The position numbers were made by a program, and so were the translations under genes. The notes beneath the pieces were generated by a model that saw only the letters and a list, made by a program, of their open reading frames with translations, did no database searches and was not told the origin of the DNA. From positions 1-34,721 of the forward strand of contig NZ_JAIXSV010000071.1 of NCBI RefSeq assembly GCF_027484505.1: DNA of 34,721 nt, in the 5' to 3' direction. This document shows positions 18,345-26,755 of this stretch, in pieces. Source of the stretch: Asticcacaulis sp. GTDB lineage: Bacteria > Pseudomonadota > Alphaproteobacteria > Caulobacterales > Caulobacteraceae. Each line of letters begins with the position of its first letter. Position 1 is the first letter of the stretch.

Positions 18345-18671
18345 TCAGCCCGTTATTGAGTCGGTGCCCCTGTATATGTGACACAAGGTGCTGACGACAG
18401 TTTTGGCGGCGGGGTCGCGGAGGGCATAGTAGATGGTCTGGCCGTCGCGGCGCGTAGCGACCAGATCTTCGGCCCGCATCTTGGCCAGATGCTGCGATGT
18501 ACCCGCGATTGACTGCCCCAGATAGTCGGCCAGATCCGAAACGCTGGCTTCGCCCTCAAACAGCTGGCACAGGATCATCAGGCGATGTTCGCTGGCCAGC
18601 AGTTTGAGCAGGCGCGTCGCCCGCTGCACATGGGGTTGCAGGCTTTGCATATCAGACGCGCTGATGGTCAT
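18345..18671 (-). CDS. ArsR-family repressor, BigR/YgaV-like
   Basis: This is a 108-residue winged-helix repressor. The HTH covers about 25-75 (LASEHRLMILCQL, then VSDLADYLGQS and TSQHLAKMRAE) followed by the beta wing RRDGQTIYYAL. It has two cysteines, C35 in the helix reading LMILCQL and C97 in the C-terminal helix (STLCHIY). BigR, SqrR and YgaV use a dithiol at these helices to sense persulfides or oxidants; here C97 is about one helical turn earlier than recalled for YgaV. It is the last gene of the rhodanese - fusion protein - RND operon and overlaps the pump gene (ATGA), so it probably autoregulates the operon. The metal-binding CxC box of arsenic ArsR proteins is absent. Confidence 0.85.
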   Translation of the reverse strand: MTISASDMQSLQPHVQRATRLLKLLASEHRLMILCQLFEGEASVSDLADYLGQSIAGTSQHLAKMRAEDLVATRRDGQTIYYALRDPAAKTVVSTLCHIYRGTDSITG

Positions 18672-21600
18672 GTTTCACGCGGTTCAGACATATCGTCTTT
18701 GAAGACGATATAGATGGCGGGAATGACCAGAACGGTCAGAAGCGTCGAGGACAAAAGCCCGAACAGCAGTGAGATGGCCAACCCCTGAAAGATGGGGTCG
18801 AACAGGATAACGCTGGCTCCGATCATGGCGGCAAGGGCCGTCAGCAGGATGGGCTTGAAGCGCGTGGCCCCGGCCTCCAGCAGCACCTCACGCAGGGGGC
18901 GCTTGCGACCATCCGTGTCGTATTCGGCATGGCGGATGAAATCGACCAGCAGGATCGAATTGCGCACGATAATCCCGGCCAGCGCGATAAAGCCGATCAT
19001 CGAGGTGGCAGAAAATGGCGCGCCAAACAGCAGGTGCCCGATGACAATACCGATTAGCGTCAGGGGCACCGGCGTCAGTATGACCAGCGGCAGGCGGAAG
19101 TTTTTGAACTGCGCCACCACCAGAATATAGATACCCAGAAGCGCCACCCCAAAGGCTGCCCCCATGTCGCGGAAGGTGACCCAGGTGATCTCCCATTCGC
19201 CGTCCCACAACACGGTTGGACGGGTTTCGTCTTCGGGCTGACCGTTCAGGCGGATCACCGGCTTGGGCAGGTTCCCCCAATCGGCGGCGTTGATGGCGTC
19301 ATCGACAGCGCCCAGGCCATAGACGGGCGCCTCATAACGCCCGGCCAGTTCGGCCATGATCATGTCGGCATCGCGTCCATCGCGGCGGAAATAGGCGGTC
19401 GAGCCCTGTCCGCGTTCAAAGGTCGCGATCTCGTTCAGCGCCACCAGTCGTCCGCCAGAGGTGGCGACGGGCATGGACGCAAGGGTTTCGCTGACATAGC
19501 GTGCGTTCTGCGGCAAGCGCAGGGCGATCTCCAGCGGTTCGCGGCCTTCGCCGCTGCGCCCGGCCTGCTGGGCGTAGCCCAGAACCTGCCCGTTCATCAG
19601 CGTGTTGACCGAGGCATAGAGCTCACTTTCCGACACGCTGAGGCTTTCCATACGGGCGCGGTCGGGCACGACGTTCAACGTCGGGCGCGGCAGACCATAG
19701 GAATCGTCTACATCGACGATGAAGTCGATCTCCTTAAAGATCGCCTTGACCTTCTCGGCCACGGCGCGGCGCGTGGTGGCATCCGGCCCGTAGATTTCGG
19801 CCAGCAGGGTGGCCATGACCGGCGGTCCCGGTGGCGCTTCGACCACCTTCAATACCCCCCCTGCGGGCAGGGCCACGGCTTTCAGCCTTTGGCGCAGGTC
19901 CAGCGCAATGGCATGGCTGGCGCGCGAGCGCTCGCCCTTGGGGGCCAGCATCACATTGAGGTCGCCCTGTTCCGGACGGCTGCGCAGATAGTAGTGGCGC
20001 ACCAGCCCGTTGAAGTTGAAGGGTGTGGCGGTCCCGGCATAGGCGTCGATGGCCTCGACCTCTTTCAGGCCGGCGGCCACCCGCGCGGCCTCGGCCAGCA
20101 CGCGCTGCGTCATCTCCAGCGACGTCCCTTCGGGCAGGTCGGCAATGACCTGAAGCTCCGACTTGTTGTCGAATGGTAGCAGTTTGACCGTCACCACCTT
20201 GAAGCCGAACAGGCTCATGGAGATGAGGGTGGCCGCGCCGATGACCAGCAGAAACGCCCAGGCGGTCTTTTGGGTGGCGATGACCTTCGACGCCACGCGG
20301 CGATAGAGGCGGCCGATAAAGCCTTCGTGGTCGTGCGAATGGCCGTCGCTCAGCGTCTTGCGCGCAAAGCGGATCATCAGCCACGGCGCGAGGATCACCG
20401 CGACAAAGAACGAAAAGACCATGGCCGCGGAGGCATTGACCGGGATGGGGGCCATGTAGGGGCCCATCAGGCCGGAGACGAACAGCATGGGCAGCAGGGC
20501 TGCCACCACGGTCAGGGTAGCGACAATGGTCGGGTTACCGACTTCGGCCACGGCTTCGATGGTGGCCTGCGCGCGGCTTCGCCCATCTTTCATACCCCAG
20601 TGCCGCGCGATGTTTTCGATCATTACAATCGCATCATCGACCAGAATGCCGATGGAGAAGATCAGCGCGAACAGGCTGACGCGGTTGATGGTGAAGCCCA
20701 TCAGGTTCGAGGCGAACAGCGTCAGCAGGATGGTGGTCGGGATCACCACGGCGGTGACCGCGGCTTCGCGCCAGCCGATGGCAAAGCCAATCAGCACCAC
20801 GATCGAAGCGGTGGCCAGCCCCAGATGAAACAGCAGTTCATTGGCCTTCTCATTGGCCGTTTCGCCGTAGTCGCGCGTGATGGATACCTCGACCCCTGAC
20901 GGGATCAGGGTGCCTTTGAGCGCCTCAAGCCGTTTGTGAATGGCCTCGGAGACGATAACCGCGTTGGCCCCCTGACGCTTGGCGATGGCCAATGAGACGG
21001 CAGGCGCGGCCTCAATCCCCTGAGCCGTCTGGCGATAGCGGGTCACCCGCGCCTGATCTTCGCGCGGGGCCTGCACGAGGGTGGTGACGTCGCGCACCAA
21101 AACCGGCTGGCCGCTGACCGAGGTCACGGTGATCTGCCCCACGTCGAAGACGGTGTTGAGCGAGCGCCCGGCCTTGAGGTCGAGCGTCTGGCCACCATCG
21201 CGCACCATACCGGCGGGCAGGGTCTGGTTGGCCGCTGAAATCGCCTGAGTAAGCGCCGTCAGGGACACGCCGTGCAGGCTCATGCGCGCCGGGTCCGGCT
21301 CGACGCGGATTTCTTCCGGGCGGCCGCCGGTGATGAAGGTCAGGCCGACATTGTCCACCTTGGCCAGCTCGCTGCGCAGTTTGAGCGCCAGTCCGTACAG
21401 CGCCACATCGTCTATGCGTGCTCCGCCACCGGCCGTGGGCGACAGGGTGATGATCATCGACGGCACGTCATTGATGCCGCGCGTCGAAACGAGCGGTTCG
21501 GGGATGCCCTTTGGCATCTTGTCGGCATTGGCCCGCAGCTTTTCATGGATGCGCACGGCGGCGGAATCGGGATCGGTCCCCACCTTGAAACGCGCCGTCA

Positions 21601-21895
21601 CCATCACCGCATCATCTTCAATAAAGCTATAGACGTGATCGACGCCGTTGATGCTTTTGACAATGGTTTCCAGAGGTCTGGCGATCAGTTCCTTGGCGTC
21701 ATTGACCTTAAGCCCGGCCGCCGCGACCTGAATATCGACCATGGGCACCGAAATCTGCGGCTCCTCTTCGCGCGGGATGGACATGACCGCCATCAGGCCG
21801 ACAAACACAGCCACCAGCAGGGCCAGAGGCGTGAGGGGTGAGTTCAGCGTCGCCTGTGTCAGGCGGCCCGACAGTCCTAATCTGGCATCGTTCAT
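18668..21895 (-). CDS. RND-family efflux pump inner-membrane permease
   Basis: This is an inner-membrane proton-driven exporter of 1075 residues, the normal RND length. A first helix near residue 22-40 is followed by a large periplasmic loop. A helix bundle carries the proton-relay Asp pair D420-D421 (in GILVDDAIVM). A second periplasmic loop and a closing bundle follow (IGFIALAGIIVRNSILLVDF). It is translationally coupled to the fusion protein upstream and to the repressor downstream by ATGA overlaps. No outer-membrane channel gene is present, so a TolC-type partner encoded elsewhere would be required. The rhodanese and the dithiol repressor suggest export linked to sulfur or thiol stress; drugs are the default alternative. 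Confidence 0.93.
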   Translation of the reverse strand: MNDARLGLSGRLTQATLNSPLTPLALLVAVFVGLMAVMSIPREEEPQISVPMVDIQVAAAGLKVNDAKELIARPLETIVKSINGVDHVYSFIEDDAVMVTARFKVGTDPDSAAVRIHEKLRANADKMPKGIPEPLVSTRGINDVPSMIITLSPTAGGGARIDDVALYGLALKLRSELAKVDNVGLTFITGGRPEEIRVEPDPARMSLHGVSLTALTQAISAANQTLPAGMVRDGGQTLDLKAGRSLNTVFDVGQITVTSVSGQPVLVRDVTTLVQAPREDQARVTRYRQTAQGIEAAPAVSLAIAKRQGANAVIVSEAIHKRLEALKGTLIPSGVEVSITRDYGETANEKANELLFHLGLATASIVVLIGFAIGWREAAVTAVVIPTTILLTLFASNLMGFTINRVSLFALIFSIGILVDDAIVMIENIARHWGMKDGRSRAQATIEAVAEVGNPTIVATLTVVAALLPMLFVSGLMGPYMAPIPVNASAAMVFSFFVAVILAPWLMIRFARKTLSDGHSHDHEGFIGRLYRRVASKVIATQKTAWAFLLVIGAATLISMSLFGFKVVTVKLLPFDNKSELQVIADLPEGTSLEMTQRVLAEAARVAAGLKEVEAIDAYAGTATPFNFNGLVRHYYLRSRPEQGDLNVMLAPKGERSRASHAIALDLRQRLKAVALPAGGVLKVVEAPPGPPVMATLLAEIYGPDATTRRAVAEKVKAIFKEIDFIVDVDDSYGLPRPTLNVVPDRARMESLSVSESELYASVNTLMNGQVLGYAQQAGRSGEGREPLEIALRLPQNARYVSETLASMPVATSGGRLVALNEIATFERGQGSTAYFRRDGRDADMIMAELAGRYEAPVYGLGAVDDAINAADWGNLPKPVIRLNGQPEDETRPTVLWDGEWEITWVTFRDMGAAFGVALLGIYILVVAQFKNFRLPLVILTPVPLTLIGIVIGHLLFGAPFSATSMIGFIALAGIIVRNSILLVDFIRHAEYDTDGRKRPLREVLLEAGATRFKPILLTALAAMIGASVILFDPIFQGLAISLLFGLLSSTLLTVLVIPAIYIVFKDDMSEPRET

Positions 21896-22893
21896 TTCAC
21901 CGCTCCATAGGGGGCCAGTCGATCCCCGTCCTTAAGCCCGCTGAGGATTTCGACCCGATCCGCCGACAGGGGCGCGGTCTGCACCGGTATCTCGCTGAAG
22001 GTGCGGTCAGGCGCGACCAGACGCACATAGTCGAGACCGTAGCGCGTGGCGACATAGGCGGTCGGCACCTGAATCCCCTGACGTTTACCGAGGCTGAGCG
22101 AGGTGATGACGCGCTCACCCACCAGCACCTGATCCAGCCCCGCCGGAGTGACATCGGCAATGACCTGCCCCTTATCGACCGCCGGATAGATCTGGCTGAG
22201 TGTGCCCGAAGCGGTGACGCCGTTGGCCTCCAGTTGCACGTTTTGCCCCACGCTGAGGGCACGCGCCTGCGGTTCGGGCAGTTGCAGGCGCACAACGCGC
22301 GGCCCGGCGGTTACCGTCGCCACCGACTGACCGGCCATGACCACGGACCCAGCGGGGACATCGGCTTTCACCACCACGCCGGAGGCCGGGGCGCGAATGA
22401 CGCCCTGTCCGGCCAGTTCACCCGCCGCCGCGCGTTGCGCCTGCGCCGCCTTCCAGGCCGATTCCGCCTGCTCCAGCCGCGCCTTGGCATAGATGCCCTT
22501 GTCATAGAGCGTCTTGATGCGTTTGTAGTCGGCCTCCGCCTGAAGCGCGGTCGCCGTATAGGCGCTGGCTTCGAAATTCAGCCTCTGGTCCTTGACCACG
22601 CCGATGACCTGTCCCTTCGCGACGGTGTCGCCCTCGCGCACATTCAGGGTGACCAGCACGCCGGGAATCCGCGCCACGGCTTCGCCCATATCGCGCGTCG
22701 TCAGCGTAGCCGACAGGCGCTTGATATCGTCGATCTCGGTCGTGGCGACGCTCAGCAGGTCGCCGGAGGCCGTTTGCGGCGCGGAGCGCTCGACCGACTT
22801 TTTGTCATGCCCGTCTGAGCAGGCGCTCAGGCTGGCAAGGGCGAGCACGGTTAAGGCCGAAGCGACGAACAGGCGTAGGAAGGGGCGGGGCAT
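21892..22893 (-). CDS. RND efflux membrane-fusion (periplasmic adaptor) lipoprotein
   Basis: This is the periplasmic adaptor linking the RND pump to an outer-membrane channel, 333 residues. A signal sequence with lipobox LSAC near residue 25 indicates a lipid-anchored protein. The biotinyl-lipoyl-like halves and a short alpha-hairpin are visible (VLVTLNVREGDTVAKGQVIG, then ADYKRIKTLYDKGIYAKARL, then GVIRAPASGVVVKADVPAGS), followed by beta-barrel segments. Two start codons are possible: ATG 22893 has AAAGG eight bases upstream and ATG 22899 has it too close, so 22893 is preferred. It starts 14 bases after the rhodanese stop and overlaps the pump gene by four bases. Confidence 0.9.
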   Translation of the reverse strand: MPRPFLRLFVASALTVLALASLSACSDGHDKKSVERSAPQTASGDLLSVATTEIDDIKRLSATLTTRDMGEAVARIPGVLVTLNVREGDTVAKGQVIGVVKDQRLNFEASAYTATALQAEADYKRIKTLYDKGIYAKARLEQAESAWKAAQAQRAAAGELAGQGVIRAPASGVVVKADVPAGSVVMAGQSVATVTAGPRVVRLQLPEPQARALSVGQNVQLEANGVTASGTLSQIYPAVDKGQVIADVTPAGLDQVLVGERVITSLSLGKRQGIQVPTAYVATRYGLDYVRLVAPDRTFSEIPVQTAPLSADRVEILSGLKDGDRLAPYGAVK

Positions 22894-22907
22894 GGCCATA
22901 GCCTTTC

Positions 22908-23258
22908 TCAGCGAACCGTGGGCAGGCCCGCGGCCTTCCACGCATTGATACCACCCTGAAGGTGATGATCGACCTGAGTGCCAAAGCCGCGGCAGGCCTT
23001 GACGCCCTGTGCCGAACGCCCGCCGGCCAGACATTGCATGACCACGGTACGTTCATCGGCTCCGGCGGTGACGGTCGCAAGCGCCTCAGACGACAGGCTC
23101 GACAGGGGCAGGTTGATAGCCCCCTTGATGTGCTCGGCGCTAAACTCCGAAGGTTCGCGCACATCGATCAGCAAGAGGGTCTTTGTCTGAAGCCCTTTGT
23201 GCACCTCGGCGGGGGTGAGGTTGGTGATAGGGGTTTGTGGTTTGAACAATCCGAACAT
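22908..23258 (-). CDS. single-domain rhodanese-like sulfurtransferase
   Basis: This is a 116-residue cytoplasmic rhodanese domain. The family start motif is LIDVREPSEFSAEHIKGAIN, the active-site loop is C76-LAGGRS, and the C-terminal signature is LQGGINAWKAAGLP. The loop length fits sulfur transfer rather than the phosphatase (Cdc25-type) variant. A second cysteine, C89, lies 13 residues further on. The ATG at 23258 opens the operon that continues with the adaptor, pump and repressor, and it diverges from the DUF2892 gene. Carriage of persulfide sulfur from C76 is the known family chemistry; its exact donor here is not known. Confidence 0.92.
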   Translation of the reverse strand: MFGLFKPQTPITNLTPAEVHKGLQTKTLLLIDVREPSEFSAEHIKGAINLPLSSLSSEALATVTAGADERTVVMQCLAGGRSAQGVKACRGFGTQVDHHLQGGINAWKAAGLPTVR

Positions 23259-23291
23259 GGGGGCCTCAAAAAAAGCGCTTGAAATTTCGAT

Positions 23292-23317
23292 ATTGCGTAT
23301 TTAAGATAATATGCAAT
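23292..23317. promoter_or_regulatory. candidate operator: inverted repeat in the divergent promoter region
   Basis: ATTGCGTAT (23292-23300) and ATATGCAAT (23309-23317) form a 9-bp inverted repeat with one mismatch and an 8-base AT-rich spacer. It lies midway in the 104-base gap between the rhodanese and DUF2892 genes and overlaps the putative promoter. It is a natural binding site for the ArsR-type repressor encoded in the operon (inference). Confidence 0.6.
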
Positions 23318-23326
23318 TAAAAGCAA
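23298..23326 (-). promoter_or_regulatory. putative promoter of the rhodanese-RND-arsR operon
   Basis: On the minus strand TTGCTT (23326-23321) and TAAATA (23303-23298) are separated by 17 bases, a good housekeeping-like pair about 40 bases before the rhodanese ATG. The inverted repeat covers the spacer and -10, so repressor binding there would block transcription. Confidence 0.45.
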
Positions 23327-23362
23327 GTCCATTTATTGTGACCTGTCTTAAGGAGAAATCGC

Positions 23363-23566
23363 ATGTCTCTGGATCGTCTCGTTCTCGCCTTTGCCGGAAC
23401 CGTTGTGCTGGTGTCCGTCGCGCTGGCGCATTTTGTTCACCCGAACTGGGTGTGGCTGACCCTCTTTGCCGGGGCCAATATGATTCAGGCCAGTTTCACG
23501 GGTTTTTGTCCGGCGGCCATGGTGTTCAAGGCGCTGGGCGCCAAGCCGGGGGTGTGCTTCAAATGA
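23363..23566 (+). CDS. small YgaP-type membrane protein (DUF2892)
   Basis: This is a 67-residue protein with two hydrophobic helices (about residues 7-24 and 29-45) joined by a short turn, matching the membrane domain that follows the rhodanese domain in YgaP. The two conserved cysteines in the C-terminal half are visible (GFCP and PGVCFK). The ATG has AAGGAG seven bases upstream. It is encoded apart from, but divergently to, the single-domain rhodanese at 22908, so the two YgaP halves are split here. It overlaps the next gene by four bases. Confidence 0.88.
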   Translation: MSLDRLVLAFAGTVVLVSVALAHFVHPNWVWLTLFAGANMIQASFTGFCPAAMVFKALGAKPGVCFK

Positions 23567-23910
23567 GCAAGTCCTATCCCGAAATCACCGCGCGTCTGTC
23601 GGCCAATATCAAGACTCTGCGCAAAGACATTCCGGAAACCATGGCCGGGTTTTCGGCACTGGCCAAGGCGGCCACGGCTGACGGCGCGCTGGACAAGAAG
23701 ATGAAGGAATTCATCGCTCTGGCCATTGGTGTCGCCACGCGCTGCGACGGCTGCATAGGCTATCATAGTGAGGCACTGGTGCGGCTGGGGGCGACGAAAC
23801 AGGAGGTCGAAGAGGTGCTGGGCATGGCCATCTATATGGGTGGCGGGCCTTCGCTGATGTATGCGGCTGACGCCCTCATGGCGTTTGAGCAGTATTCGGG
23901 TGCATCATAA
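23563..23910 (+). CDS. carboxymuconolactone decarboxylase / AhpD-like CxxC protein
   Basis: This is a 115-residue all-alpha protein of the AhpD/CMD fold. The core reads KMKEFIALAIGVATRCDGCIG with the redox pair C61-C64 and H68 after it (GYHSEAL), then GATKQEVEEVLGMAIYMGGG. The CxxC-x3-H arrangement is that of the thiol-active AhpD-like members, not of true carboxymuconolactone decarboxylases, which lack both cysteines. The start ATG overlaps the DUF2892 stop; the longer open frame reaching back to 23311 is a different frame of the upstream gene. A thiol-peroxidase or disulfide-reducing role is the likeliest reading given the sulfur-type neighbours. Confidence 0.88.
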   Translation: MSKSYPEITARLSANIKTLRKDIPETMAGFSALAKAATADGALDKKMKEFIALAIGVATRCDGCIGYHSEALVRLGATKQEVEEVLGMAIYMGGGPSLMYAADALMAFEQYSGAS

Positions 23911-23914
23911 CCCT

Positions 23915-23935
23915 GCCGCCTTGTCGGCGGTATTT
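23915..23935 (+). terminator. weak terminator after the AhpD-like gene
   Basis: CCGCC and GGCGG form a short GC stem around TTGTC, followed by TATTT, five bases after the stop codon. The U-run is poor. Confidence 0.3.
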
Positions 23936-23961
23936 CGCCAGAAAGGCGGCGAGTGGTGTTA

Positions 23962-24037
23962 TGGTGCCGGTTACAAGATTCGAACTCGTGACCTGATGTT
24001 TACAAAACAACTGCTCTACCAACTGAGCTAAACCGGC
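23962..24037 (-). tRNA. tRNA-Thr (anticodon TGT)
   Basis: This 76-base cloverleaf on the minus strand has a perfect acceptor pair GCCGGTT/AACCGGC, a D-arm GCTC/GAGC, anticodon loop TTTGTAA, T-loop TTCGAAT and an encoded CCA. The anticodon stem GTTGT/ACATC contains one U-U mismatch at 28-42. It is antisense to and upstream of metG. Confidence 0.96.
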
Positions 24038-24220
24038 ACGCTGCGAGTCATGATGGCTGTCGCAGACAGGGCCGTCCTTATGCCGGGAGCCATCGCAGAA
24101 CGCAACGGATTTGGCGGCTTCGCCACAGATTTTTTCGTATTTTGGCCATCAAACCTGTGTGCAGGGCGGCAAAATGGTCTAAAGGACAAGCCGATTTTCT
24201 GAGTTTTAGACGGTCTGAGC

Positions 24221-25939
24221 ATGTCCCGCATTCTGATCACTTCCGCGTTGCCCTATATCAACGGCATTAAGCACCTCGGCAATCTGGCTGGATCCATGCT
24301 GCCGGCCGATGTCTATGCCCGGTTCATGCGGGCGCGCGGTCATGAGGTGCTGTATATCTGCGCGACCGACGAACACGGTACGCCCGCTGAGCTGGCCGCC
24401 GCCAAGGCCGGGCAGGACGTCAAGACCTATTGCGACGAGCAGCACCTGATCCAGAAGACCGCCGGGGAAGCTTTCGGGCTCAGCTACGACTGGTTCGGGC
24501 GCTCAAGCTCGGCTGAAAACCGCCACCTGACTCAGGCTTTTTGTGAGGCGCTGGATCGTAACGGCCTGATCGAGGAGCGCACGGACAAGATGGTCTATTC
24601 CATCGACGACGGGCGTTTCCTGCCGGACCGCTATGTCGAAGGCACTTGCCCGCATTGTAAGTTCGAAAAGGCGCGCGGGGACCAATGCGACAATTGCGGG
24701 CGTCTGCTTGATCCGACAGACCTGATCAATCCCTATTCGGCGGTGTCGGGGTCGCGGAACCTTGAGGTGCGCGACACCAAGCACCTTTATCTACTGCAAA
24801 CCAAGGTCGAGCCGCAGTTACGGGCGTGGATCGAGTCTAAGACGCAGTGGCCGCAACTGGCCAAGTCCATCGCCATGAAGCACCTTGAAGAGGGCCTGAT
24901 CGACCGCGGCATCACACGCGACCTGAAATGGGGCGTGCCGGTAACCCAAGACGGAAAGCCCAGAGAAGGGTTTGAAAACAAGGTCTTCTACGTGTGGTTT
25001 GATGCGCCGGTGGAGTATATCGGCGCCACGCAGGAATATTTCAACACGAAGGGAAATGCCGACGGCTGGCAAAGCTGGTGGCGTCTCGATCAGGGGGCGG
25101 ACGACGTCACCTATGTGCAGTTCATGGGCAAGGACAATGTTGCCTTCCACACGGTAAGCTTCCCGGCGACCATTATCGGTTCGGGGGAACCGTGGAAGAT
25201 GGTGGATACGCTGAAGGCCTTTAACTGGCTGAACTGGTACGGCGGCAAGTTCTCGACCTCGATGAACCGCGGTGTGTTCATGGATCAGGCGCTGGAGCTG
25301 CTGCCGGCCGATTACTGGCGCTGGTATCTGATTTCGCAGTCGCCGGAAGGCTCGGATTCGTCCTTTACTTGGGAGCAGTTCCAGAGTGCGGTGAACAAGG
25401 ATCTGGCCGACGTGCTGGGCAATTTCGCCAACCGCATCCTCAAATTCACCGAGTCGAAGTTCGGCGGGGTGGTGCCGGAAGGCGGTGAGGCGGGGCCGCT
25501 AGAACAGAAGCTCTATGCCGATCTGTCGGCCTTGCTGGCTGAGGCGACCGACGCCTTTGAGGCTATGGAGATGCGCAAGGCAGCGCAGGCCGTGCGCCGC
25601 ATCTGGGTGTTGGGGAACGAATATCTTCAGGAAGCCGCCCCGTGGACGGCCTTCAAAACCGATGTCGAGCGCGCAGGCGTGATTGTGCGTCACGGCCTCA
25701 ATCTGGTGCGCCTCTATGCGGTGCTGGCCCAACCGCTGATGCCGTTTTCGGCGCAGTCCGTTGCCGACTGTGTGGGCATTGAACTGCCGCTCGACTGGCC
25801 GACGACGGACGCGCAGACGGAACTGTCCAAACTGCCGGTCGGCGCGGCGGTCAAGTCGGGCGAGGTGCTGTTCAAAAAGATCGACGACGACATGGTCGCC
25901 GAGTGGGCCGCGCGCTTTGGCGGCAGCGACGCCGCCTGA
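24221..25939 (+). CDS. metG: methionyl-tRNA synthetase
   Basis: This enzyme charges tRNA-Met with methionine in the cytoplasm. It has 572 residues and the class I layout. The HIGH motif appears as HLGN at 18-21, a zinc knuckle has C143/C146 and C156/C159 (CPHC and CDNC), and the KMSKS motif appears as KFSTS at 343-347. The helical anticodon-binding domain covers about 390-545. The C-terminal EMAP/Trbp111-like dimerisation domain is absent, so it is the short form. No strong ribosome binding site is visible before the ATG, but the [13 protein letters not shown]-terminus is the expected one. It is transcribed opposite to the flanking tRNA genes. Confidence 0.97.
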   Translation: MSRILITSALPYINGIKHLGNLAGSMLPADVYARFMRARGHEVLYICATDEHGTPAELAAAKAGQDVKTYCDEQHLIQKTAGEAFGLSYDWFGRSSSAENRHLTQAFCEALDRNGLIEERTDKMVYSIDDGRFLPDRYVEGTCPHCKFEKARGDQCDNCGRLLDPTDLINPYSAVSGSRNLEVRDTKHLYLLQTKVEPQLRAWIESKTQWPQLAKSIAMKHLEEGLIDRGITRDLKWGVPVTQDGKPREGFENKVFYVWFDAPVEYIGATQEYFNTKGNADGWQSWWRLDQGADDVTYVQFMGKDNVAFHTVSFPATIIGSGEPWKMVDTLKAFNWLNWYGGKFSTSMNRGVFMDQALELLPADYWRWYLISQSPEGSDSSFTWEQFQSAVNKDLADVLGNFANRILKFTESKFGGVVPEGGEAGPLEQKLYADLSALLAEATDAFEAMEMRKAAQAVRRIWVLGNEYLQEAAPWTAFKTDVERAGVIVRHGLNLVRLYAVLAQPLMPFSAQSVADCVGIELPLDWPTTDAQTELSKLPVGAAVKSGEVLFKKIDDDMVAEWAARFGGSDAA

Positions 25940-26002
25940 ACAATAATTCATTAGCGAACAAAGGCGTTCGGACGTATCCCTAAGCGACGGAGGAGTCCCG
26001 TT

Positions 26003-26374
26003 ATGGATATATCGAACGCCTTTTTCAGCTATCGCGGACGCTTTCGCCGCCGGGATTTCTGGCTCTACAGCGTGTTTCTGTGGTTGATCAGCTCGGCCTT
26101 TGTGGCCCTGTTTGGCGGTGACAATCACGGGATCAACCTGCTGCGGCCCTATCGCTTTGACGGGGTAGGGCTGATCGGCTTTGTCGCCTGGCTGGGCGTG
26201 CTCTATGCCACCTTCGCCGTGCAGGTCAAACGCTGGCACGATCGCAACAAGTCAGGCTGGTGGGCGCTGATCACGCTGGTGCCGCTGATCGGCTGGCTTT
26301 GGGTGCTGATCGAGTGCGGCTTTCTGGAAGGCACAAACGGCGATAACCGCTACGGGGCGGCGACAAAGCTCTGA
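26003..26374 (+). CDS. DUF805 membrane protein
   Basis: This is a 123-residue inner-membrane protein of the DUF805 (YhaH-like) family, of unknown function. The family hallmarks are FSYRGRFRRRDFW at the N-terminus, the cytoplasmic KRWHDRNKSGWWAL motif, and the C-terminal IECGFLEGTNGDNRYG. Three to four membrane helices are predicted (about 20-38, 55-72, 85-105). The ATG follows GGAGGAG by six bases. A second family member lies at 30191-30607 on the other strand. The position after metG gives no clear functional hint. Confidence 0.92.
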   Translation: MDISNAFFSYRGRFRRRDFWLYSVFLWLISSAFVALFGGDNHGINLLRPYRFDGVGLIGFVAWLGVLYATFAVQVKRWHDRNKSGWWALITLVPLIGWLWVLIECGFLEGTNGDNRYGAATKL

Positions 26375-26391
26375 GGTTTCAGGGAAGATAT

Positions 26392-26465
26392 TGGAGCGGG
26401 TAGACGGGATCGAACCGACATCCTCAGCTTGGAAGGCTGCTGCACTACCATTGTGCTATACCCGC
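26392..26465 (-). tRNA. tRNA-Gly (anticodon TCC)
   Basis: This 74-base cloverleaf on the minus strand has acceptor GCGGGTA/TACCCGC, D-arm GCAC/GTGC, anticodon loop CTTCCAA and encoded CCA. Two non-Watson-Crick positions are visible: G27-A43 at the top of the anticodon stem and U50-U64 in the T-stem. It follows tRNA-Tyr by 45 bases on the same strand, so the two are probably co-transcribed. Confidence 0.95.
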
Positions 26466-26510
26466 CCTTTAGGCAGGGCCGTGGCCGAAGAGCGTTTCAA
26501 GGGCGCGCGG

Positions 26511-26594
26511 TGGTGGGGGAAGCAGGACTCGAACCTGCGAAGCTTACGCAGCGGATTTACAGTCCGCCCCCTTTGCCGCTCGGGACATTCCCCC
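26511..26594 (-). tRNA. tRNA-Tyr (anticodon GTA)
   Basis: This is an 84-base class II tRNA on the minus strand. It has acceptor GGGGGAA/TTCCCCC, anticodon stem GCGGA/TCCGC with loop CTGTAAA, the long variable arm typical of tRNA-Tyr (TGCGTAAGCTTCG), T-stem GCAGG/CCTGC and an encoded CCA. It is the promoter-proximal gene of a Tyr-Gly pair. Confidence 0.96.
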
Positions 26595-26755
26595 AAGCGC
26601 GCCCGTTGAAACGAGGTGGTCCTTAAACTCAATCTTTGAACAAAGAACAAGCCCAAAAACAAAAAAACTTTTTGGTTTCTGTGGATGCCCGCATTAAACA
26701 GACCGCTAATCCTGCCAAAAAGCCTTACCGGCCTCACATCGGAGCGCGTCTTATA

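Noticed and set aside
23311-23910. Single 199-residue protein spanning the DUF2892 and AhpD-like region
   Set aside because: The first 250 bases of this frame overlap the DUF2892 gene in another frame; the AhpD-like protein has its own ATG at 23563 with an ATGA overlap.
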